Shown: positions 24,003 through 28,647 of the stretch, piece by piece
Layout of the letters: every line of letters begins with the position of its first letter
How positions within the stretch are numbered: position 1 is the stretch's first letter
Virus record (IMG/VR): IMGVR_UViG_3300021960_000371
Span: 1-28,647 of that record
Length of the DNA: 28,647 nucleotides
Origin: a virus
Strand: one strand, 5' to 3'
The notes under the pieces: model-generated
Seen by the model: the letters and a program-made list of their open reading frames with translations, nothing else
Databases searched by the model: none
Told to the model about the DNA's origin: nothing
Position numbers and translations under genes: made by a program

Positions 24003-24021
24003 AGTTTACAAAAAATGTCAA
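23993..24021 (-). promoter_or_regulatory. Sigma70-type promoter for hsp20 and the downstream minus-strand unit
   Basis: On the minus strand, TTGACA (24021-24016, perfect -35) is separated by exactly 17 nt from CATAAT (23998-23993, 5/6 match to TATAAT). Transcription should begin near 23986, leaving a leader of about 50 nt before hsp20. The stop codon TGA of the DUF1289-like frame lies within the -35 box, so promoter and coding sequence are interlocked. No comparable promoter was seen elsewhere on this strand in the window. Confidence 0.75.
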
Positions 24022-24305
24022 GAACTTTTTTTGAACCTACCTAGTCTATGAAACAATGCTTCTAACTGTTTCTTCTTATCAGATGGTATAGCAAAATCAT
24101 CTTGCGTCTTCAAAGTAAATAATATTAAATCTCTTATCAACTCTGCATCTGCTGTTGAAAATACTGGTTTACTTTCTTTCATTATCTTTTCTCTCTCTTC
24201 ATCATTATAAAAAGCCCACTCAGCTATTTGTTTACTTGTTCTAAAACAACCAATACAAACTTCATTCTCTAGTGTACATACACCAATACAAGGTGAACGA
24301 ACTAT
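24018..24305 (-). CDS. DUF1289-like cysteine-motif protein lacking a canonical start codon
   Basis: The stretch downstream of the reductase gene encodes a 95-residue frame with RSPCIGVCTLENEVCIGCFR and then IAEW, a close match to DUF1289 (a small predicted Fe-S-type family with CxxxC...CxxC; here Cys 6, 10, 17 and 20). The remaining 55 residues are a helical extension. The frame has no ATG, GTG or TTG between the in-frame TGA at 24320-24318 and the conserved Cys. The nearest possible initiator is ATA at 24305, which overlaps the reductase stop. An ATG exists at 24323 but is followed at once by TGA. Options are an ATA start, ribosomal frameshifting from the reductase, an assembly error or a decaying gene. 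The strong motif shows it was recently or still is coding. Confidence 0.6.
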   Translation of the reverse strand: MVRSPCIGVCTLENEVCIGCFRTSKQIAEWAFYNDEEREKIMKESKPVFSTADAELIRDLILFTLKTQDDFAIPSDKKKQLEALFHRLGRFKKSS

Positions 24306-26236
24306 ATGTCCACCAACTCACATACACCTGCAGTACAAGCAAGTTCTTGTGATCCTTTCGTGTTATCTTCTTTTTCAAAGTCTTGTAACTTATTCCAATC
24401 AATATTAGTTGGCATAGCTTTAGCTAACTTCTTATAAGTCTTCTCATCTATATCTTGATAAGGTGCTTGTTGATATGTATGATCAGAGAATGGTAAGAAA
24501 GATACACCACTTAGATACTCAAAGTTTTCCCAACACCATGCACCAACAGGAACCCACTCTTCTTCCTTAACACTTATAGTTACAGAAGGTTTATGTTCAC
24601 ACCAAGACTGTGCATAAACTTTCCAAATCTCTAATTGTTCAATAGCAGTCATGTCTGTTCTGCATACTGAACCTTTAGGTGACATCATAGGAAAAGAAAA
24701 TACAGTTGTATGTTCTGGTTTCATTACATCAGGTTCATTAGGTATACCAGATGCTTTCATAAACTCAGTCAATGGATCTTTGTTATCACCTCTTACTGTT
24801 CTAATGTAGTAAGGATTATGTCTAGCATGTATACCACTAGCACTATCTACTAACTGACTTACAGTACCTGAAGGTTTAACACAAGTGATAGCTGTTGATT
24901 GTGGTATGCCTAACTTATCTGCTAAAGCTTTGTTAGTATCTACTGCATGTTTCTTTAATGTTTCTAATCTAGGTGCAAGTCCATCAATAGTATTTAACTC
25001 AATACAATCCATGATACCTGTAAGAGACACACCAAGTAATCTTTCTTCTTCTGTATTGTTCTGCCATCTCTTACGAAGATAACCAAAGTTTGTAAAGGTA
25101 GATTGTATTGTACCTAATATAGTAGCAAGCTTAACTTTCTTTACTAGTGTAGTCATAGTATCAGTAGAACGACACACAACTTCAGTTAAGTTACAGAATT
25201 GATTAGGTCTAAGAATAATTTCACTACAAGGATTAGTACCAAAGTCCCAATCAGGATTACGTCTACCATTCTCAGCAGCCTTAGCTTGAGCTGATGCTCT
25301 ATTGAACATACCTCTCTCACCTGATTTACTTTCATATAATGACAACCATTCTTTCATAAAGATACCTGGATCTGGTTTCTCTGTGTAAGCAACAGAGTTA
25401 TTAGCTAATGCTCTTTGTGGATTTTCATTCCACCATTCACCCATCTTAGCACCACGTATTCTTTGATCAGATAAGTTAGATAAAGATATAAGTGCTGATC
25501 TACGTACACCACCTACAACTACAACCTCACCTGTCTTACATACAATGTCATGGCATTCCATAGAGGAAAGCTTTCTACCTCTTGCACTTTTAAATTTAAG
25601 AATAGTAAAGTCAAATAAATCTACAAGAGGTTGAGGTCCACTAGCTCTACCACCAAATGTTTTTAATCTTTTACCTGCAGGTCTAACTTTATTTACATCT
25701 ATCTTAGGAACTCTACCTGTGTAAAGATAAGATATTAAATCTCTAAATGCTTTTGCCCAACCTTCTTTAGAATCAACAACAGATACTACATCTTCTGTAT
25801 GTTCAAACTCTACATCAGGAACAGTAGGTAACTTATCAGCATACTGTCTTTCAACAGAGAAACCTACACCTGTGCCATTCATAAGTATATATAACACTTC
25901 ATCAAATGCTCTTGGACTATCAATAGGAATATAAGAACAGTTATAACCTGCAACATTCTCTCTATCTAATGCATCACCTGATGTCATCAAAGCTCTCATA
26001 GATGGCATAACTTGTAAAGAAAGTATAGCTTCTTCTAAATCATTCCATTCTTTCTTTTTAATTACTCCATCATAATTATTATCAATATGTTTTTTAAAGA
26101 AAGATATAAGTCTATTTACAGTTTCACTCCAACTCTCTCTTCTACCTTCTTCTTCTAACCATCTTGAATACCTAGACATATGTATAAATGATTGATACTC
26201 TGTAGGTAAATAATTACTTCCCATTAATGATGCCAT
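24302..26236 (-). CDS. nrdJ: Class II (adenosylcobalamin-dependent) ribonucleotide reductase
   Basis: A 644-aa protein that reduces ribonucleotides to deoxyribonucleotides using coenzyme B12. Compared with the Lactobacillus leichmannii enzyme, the key residues are in place: Cys100 in GYNCSY and Cys348 in NQFC as the active-site redox pair, the thiyl-radical Cys337 and Glu339 in NPCSEI, and the C-terminal shuttle pair Cys634/Cys639 in CTAGVC. The Cys337-Cys348 spacing (11) and the 634-639 spacing (5) equal those of the L. leichmannii enzyme (408/419, 731/736). It is about 95 residues shorter than that 739-aa enzyme. The start directly follows the stop of the DUF3310 gene. It feeds phage DNA synthesis without oxygen- or partner-subunit-dependence, provided the host supplies B12. 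Confidence 0.95.
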   Translation of the reverse strand: MASLMGSNYLPTEYQSFIHMSRYSRWLEEEGRRESWSETVNRLISFFKKHIDNNYDGVIKKKEWNDLEEAILSLQVMPSMRALMTSGDALDRENVAGYNCSYIPIDSPRAFDEVLYILMNGTGVGFSVERQYADKLPTVPDVEFEHTEDVVSVVDSKEGWAKAFRDLISYLYTGRVPKIDVNKVRPAGKRLKTFGGRASGPQPLVDLFDFTILKFKSARGRKLSSMECHDIVCKTGEVVVVGGVRRSALISLSNLSDQRIRGAKMGEWWNENPQRALANNSVAYTEKPDPGIFMKEWLSLYESKSGERGMFNRASAQAKAAENGRRNPDWDFGTNPCSEIILRPNQFCNLTEVVCRSTDTMTTLVKKVKLATILGTIQSTFTNFGYLRKRWQNNTEEERLLGVSLTGIMDCIELNTIDGLAPRLETLKKHAVDTNKALADKLGIPQSTAITCVKPSGTVSQLVDSASGIHARHNPYYIRTVRGDNKDPLTEFMKASGIPNEPDVMKPEHTTVFSFPMMSPKGSVCRTDMTAIEQLEIWKVYAQSWCEHKPSVTISVKEEEWVPVGAWCWENFEYLSGVSFLPFSDHTYQQAPYQDIDEKTYKKLAKAMPTNIDWNKLQDFEKEDNTKGSQELACTAGVCELVDI

Positions 26237-26587
26237 TTATTTTTCCTTTCCATACTTCTTTTCTAATATTAACTCTGCATAGTGTATTACTTTTCTAATA
26301 TCTTCTATACCATTTTTTGTTTTGTGACGAGTTATATATTTTACCACATTACCCTCTAAGAAGTCAAGATTATTTTTAACAATATAATCTACAGGTTGTA
26401 TAGCACAGTCTTTATAATGATTGCCACCTATTTGTTTATCACTAGGTTTAGTTTTCTTAAACCTTTCTTTATTAATTAAACTTTCTTCTGCACTACGTCT
26501 AGCCATATATTGTTCGTGACTTTCTCTTGACCACCCTCTATCTTGTTCAGGATTTATCCAAGACTCTTCTGATTCTTTGTCTGACAT
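26237..26587 (-). CDS. DUF3310 protein (T7 gp1.7-like nucleotide kinase domain)
   Basis: A 116-aa protein. Residues about 51-110 hold the DUF3310 pattern: KQIGGNHYKDCAIQPVDYI, then LDFLEGNVVKYITRHKTKNG and EDIRKVIHYAEL. In T7 the gp1.7 protein, which contains this domain, is a nucleoside monophosphate kinase, so a nucleotide-metabolism role fits the position next to the reductase. Many DUF3310 proteins are uncharacterised. The first 50 residues are polar and probably disordered. AAAGGA lies about 8 nt upstream of the ATG. It overlaps the preceding gene by 41 nt. Confidence 0.85.
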   Translation of the reverse strand: MSDKESEESWINPEQDRGWSRESHEQYMARRSAEESLINKERFKKTKPSDKQIGGNHYKDCAIQPVDYIVKNNLDFLEGNVVKYITRHKTKNGIEDIRKVIHYAELILEKKYGKEK

Positions 26588-26882
26588 ATTTTATTTCCTT
26601 TGAGTTAATTACTTTAATTGCAAAACTTCTTGTATACTGTGCATCCATACCTGCATTCTCACAGACATACTCAAAGTTATCACATGTTACACCTACACTA
26701 CAGAAGAACCATGCACGAGCATTAGCTCTTTCAACACTTGTACGTGGTGATTCTACTTTAGTCTTTTCTTTTGTTGCATCTAACAATGCTTGAAATATAA
26801 CAGATAAAAATAACATGCGTTCAGGACTACTGTTCTCATGCTCTTGTATCTCTGTTAATATCTCAATATATTCTTCATTCAT
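26547..26882 (-). CDS. Conserved-looking small phage protein of unknown function
   Basis: A 111-aa protein coupled by TAATG to the gene before it and overlapping the DUF3310 gene by 41 nt. It is mostly helical, with ANARAWFFCSVGVTCDNFEY then VCENAGMD, a pattern (ARxWF...FxxVCxxAGxD) I associate with small uncharacterised phage proteins next to replication genes. The FEYVCENAGMDAQYTR part could be a helix-turn-helix-like unit, so a DNA-binding role is possible. Nothing catalytic is visible. Confidence 0.62.
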   Translation of the reverse strand: MNEEYIEILTEIQEHENSSPERMLFLSVIFQALLDATKEKTKVESPRTSVERANARAWFFCSVGVTCDNFEYVCENAGMDAQYTRSFAIKVINSKEIKYVRQRIRRVLDKS

Positions 26883-27109
26883 TAGTCTTCTTGAGTTATT
26901 TCATCTCTAAATGTATCAACTAACATAGATGCAGCTTCTTCTGCTTCAGCAGCTAGTTTAATTTGTTTAATAAATTCATCAATAACTTGGGGATGTTCTC
27001 CTATACCAACAGGATGTTCCAAGTATATACGTGCAGTAGCTATAGCTTTATCTCTTTGAGAATGAAACTCAGCTAGTGCTGTGTTGTACATTGCTTCCTT
27101 TACTGACAT
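26882..27109 (-). CDS. Small hypothetical protein
   Basis: A 75-aa, Ala/Glu-rich, almost wholly helical protein with no Cys and no recognisable motif. Its start overlaps the end of the endonuclease gene by 10 nt and has GGAGG about 8 nt upstream; its stop shares TAATG with the next gene. The tight coupling on both sides supports a real gene in the replication/nucleotide block. Function unknown. Confidence 0.62.
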   Translation of the reverse strand: MSVKEAMYNTALAEFHSQRDKAIATARIYLEHPVGIGEHPQVIDEFIKQIKLAAEAEEAASMLVDTFRDEITQED

Positions 27110-27906
27110 TTATTTTCCTCCTTTCCTATTAATTTTACTTTAACTATATCTTTATGTTTATACATATTTATTTTTTTACCTTGCTGTATTTTATATCCTA
27201 TTTTTAAATGTCTTAAAGCTGCCCAATCATAATTATTATCTATAGCAAACCTAGATAAATTATCAACAATAATAACTTTACCACATTTAAATTCTAATTT
27301 ATGTGCACCTAAAGCATTAGAATTTTTATCTCCAATCATTTGTTCTCTAATTTTTGCTTTAACTTCTTTATTATCATAATTATTTTTTCTCATTCTTTCT
27401 TTATATTCTAAATCATTTTCTCTTTTTTTAAGAGATTTACTTTTTCTTTTTTGAACTTCAGGATTATCATGGTTTCTTTCTCTCATTTTTTTAATATGAT
27501 CTGGATCTTTATACAATTCAACAGGAGGAAAAAATTTACCACCCACATATGAATTATAAAATGCAGGTTCATCGCTACCTTCTATAGTAGAAGTAAGAAC
27601 ATTCCATTTTACTTGATAATACATTTCATAATAACGTAAACTTCTTTTGTTTTTATACTCTGCAATTACTTCAAATGTAAAATGTTCTTTACCTATCTTT
27701 TCTATATCTGCATTTAAATATTTAGATGATCCTGTATATATTTCCCATTTATGTTTTCTTTTTTTCTTACCCATAGAAAAATATTGTTTACAACCTACAT
27801 ATGCTTTAGTAGTTTTAGTATTCGTTATAAGATAAACAAACCCAAACTTATCTAGGTTAGGTACGAAAGGTTCTTCAGTACCATATCTAATCCAATGACT
27901 TACCAT
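27100..27906 (-). CDS. GIY-YIG homing-type endonuclease
   Basis: A 268-aa protein. Its N-terminal domain shows GIY-YIG features: FVYLI (23-27) and AYVG (35-38) for the GIY and YIG strands, EIYTGSSKYLNADIEK (55-70), and Glu94 in YYEMYYQ as the metal-binding Glu, with a conserved-looking Asn in FYN (118). Residues about 135-195 hold lysine-rich units (DNPEVQKRKSK, DNKEVKAKIRE, GDKNSNALG) resembling NUMOD3 DNA-binding repeats, and VDNLSRFAIDNNYDWAALRH near 213-232 resembles a NUMOD-type helix-turn-helix. It is therefore probably a free-standing mobile endonuclease inserted between the exonuclease gene (7-nt overlap) and a small gene. A host-DNA-degrading role is the alternative. Confidence 0.75.
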   Translation of the reverse strand: MVSHWIRYGTEEPFVPNLDKFGFVYLITNTKTTKAYVGCKQYFSMGKKKRKHKWEIYTGSSKYLNADIEKIGKEHFTFEVIAEYKNKRSLRYYEMYYQVKWNVLTSTIEGSDEPAFYNSYVGGKFFPPVELYKDPDHIKKMRERNHDNPEVQKRKSKSLKKRENDLEYKERMRKNNYDNKEVKAKIREQMIGDKNSNALGAHKLEFKCGKVIIVDNLSRFAIDNNYDWAALRHLKIGYKIQQGKKINMYKHKDIVKVKLIGKEENKCQ

Positions 27907-28647
27907 GTTGTAACCTCTTCTACATTAGGAGCTTTCTTAACTTTCGTAAGATACCTGTTTCCATTTGCATAATTGAATACACGTAACCCTTTACCTTCAT
28001 TCGCATCACTCCAACAAGTACGCTTATGTTCACAATAAAAGCAACCAAAAGCGAGCTTGCGATTGCCACTAGCACCATCAGGCACATCATCATAACATCT
28101 ATCAGGTGGGTTAGCTTTATCCATTGCTCCTTTAAGATAGTCAATCCTTTCTTTAGCATTAATCATCTCCAAAGAATGAACAGGAGTTAAACATATGTTC
28201 CCATTCTGTTTATCTATTGCAAGAAAAGCAGCTTCATCTACTCCATTACCTTCAGCATAAGCAGAGATCTGTGCTATATAACCAAAGGGATCATCAGAGT
28301 ATAACTTATTCTTAGAAAACTTTTCAAAGCTTCTACCTGATGCACTCTTACAATCAACTAACACTCCATCTATAACACAATCCTGGTGTCCTTTTATTCC
28401 ATTGACATGTACTGTTTTTTGTAGGTCAGTTACTGTATGTCCTGCAAGTCTTGAGAAAAGAATTAATAAGTCTTCTAACATATGACCATATAAAAACTTA
28501 ACTCTTGTACTAGGTTCTAAAGGTTTAGGTTCTTCTTTAGAATTTTTGTCATACCATAATTGTCTAGCAGGTTTACCTATAGCAGAGAGTCTTAGGTTAC
28601 GTCTCTTAACAGGCACCTCATTTAAAAAGTTTCTTAGTGTTTCTTTA
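27900..28647 (-). CDS. PD-(D/E)XK (Cas4/RecB-like) exonuclease, 5'-truncated by the window edge
   Basis: The frame is open through 28647, reading ETLRNFLNEVPVKRRNLRL, so the gene probably starts outside; a GTG at 28616 has no good Shine-Dalgarno. Numbering from that GTG, the nuclease core has Glu48 in GHMLEDL, Asp79 in GHQDCVIDG, Asp88/Lys90 in VDCKSAS, and the QxxxY helix in AQISAYAEG. This is the RecB-nuclease order. The C-terminal GCFYCEHKRTC (192-201), with Cys174 before it, resembles the Fe-S-binding cysteines of Cas4/AddB-type nucleases. It likely processes DNA ends in phage replication or recombination. No CRISPR context exists here, so it is not called cas4. Confidence 0.83.
   Translation of the reverse strand, partial: KETLRNFLNEVPVKRRNLRLSAIGKPARQLWYDKNSKEEPKPLEPSTRVKFLYGHMLEDLLILFSRLAGHTVTDLQKTVHVNGIKGHQDCVIDGVLVDCKSASGRSFEKFSKNKLYSDDPFGYIAQISAYAEGNGVDEAAFLAIDKQNGNICLTPVHSLEMINAKERIDYLKGAMDKANPPDRCYDDVPDGASGNRKLAFGCFYCEHKRTCWSDANEGKGLRVFNYANGNRYLTKVKKAPNVEEVTTW

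Noticed and set aside
24318-24323. TGA stop-codon reassignment to explain ATG-TGA before the DUF1289-like frame
   Set aside because: Several solid genes here end in TGA (for example the 773-aa fusion at 20376 and the 510-aa exported gene at 17872), so TGA is a normal stop.
27900-28647. Cas4 of a CRISPR system
   Set aside because: The nuclease and cysteine motifs fit a Cas4/RecB-like fold, but no cas1, cas2 or repeat array is present, and such exonucleases are common phage replication genes.
1-28647. tRNA genes, integrase or attachment sites
   Set aside because: I looked in the few non-coding stretches (the longest is about 80 nt, 23938-24017) and saw no cloverleaf, integrase or repeat resembling an att site.

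Overview
The window is an AT-rich segment of a tailed bacteriophage genome, most likely a short-tailed (podovirus-type) marine phage. The grounds are a P22 gp10-like stabilisation protein, three very large internal or ejection-type virion proteins, LamG/SPRY-bearing tail fibre proteins, and the company of a cobalamin-dependent ribonucleotide reductase, Hsp20 and a DUF3310 protein. A low-GC marine alphaproteobacterial host (SAR11, SAR116 or roseobacter type) is plausible, but this is inference only; nothing in the sequence names the host. No tRNA, rRNA, CRISPR, insertion sequence or integrase was seen.

The layout is two convergent blocks. Plus strand, 1-18443, is a tightly packed late block: a fibre protein cut by the left window edge, a tail-chaperone-like protein, a second fibre-like protein, the gp10-like protein, two small proteins, three large internal virion proteins (838, 777 and 1193 aa), then a lysis/envelope cassette. 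The cassette holds a one-TM coiled-coil protein, a GH24-type lysozyme, a 36-aa eight-cysteine miniprotein, two overlapping genes for exported proteins, and a TM-plus-long-coiled-coil protein.

Minus strand, 28647-18444, read from right to left, starts with DNA and nucleotide metabolism: a PD-(D/E)XK exonuclease cut by the right edge, a GIY-YIG homing-type endonuclease, two small proteins, a DUF3310 protein, a class II ribonucleotide reductase and a DUF1289-like protein with no ordinary start codon. A near-consensus sigma70 promoter, whose -35 box contains the stop codon of the DUF1289-like frame, then opens a second minus-strand unit: hsp20, a GT8-like glycosyltransferase, a 773-aa glycosyltransferase/methyltransferase/DUF115 fusion, a SAM methyltransferase, three small proteins joined by TAATG overlaps, and finally the terminase small subunit. 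The stop codons of the two blocks touch at 18443/18444 with no intergenic base.

The parts most worth following up are the glycosylation cassette co-oriented with terminase and Hsp20, the cysteine-rich mini-ORF before an exported gene that lacks a Shine-Dalgarno, the two exported genes that encode hydrophobic segments in overlapping frames, and the DUF1289-like frame hidden behind the reductase gene.
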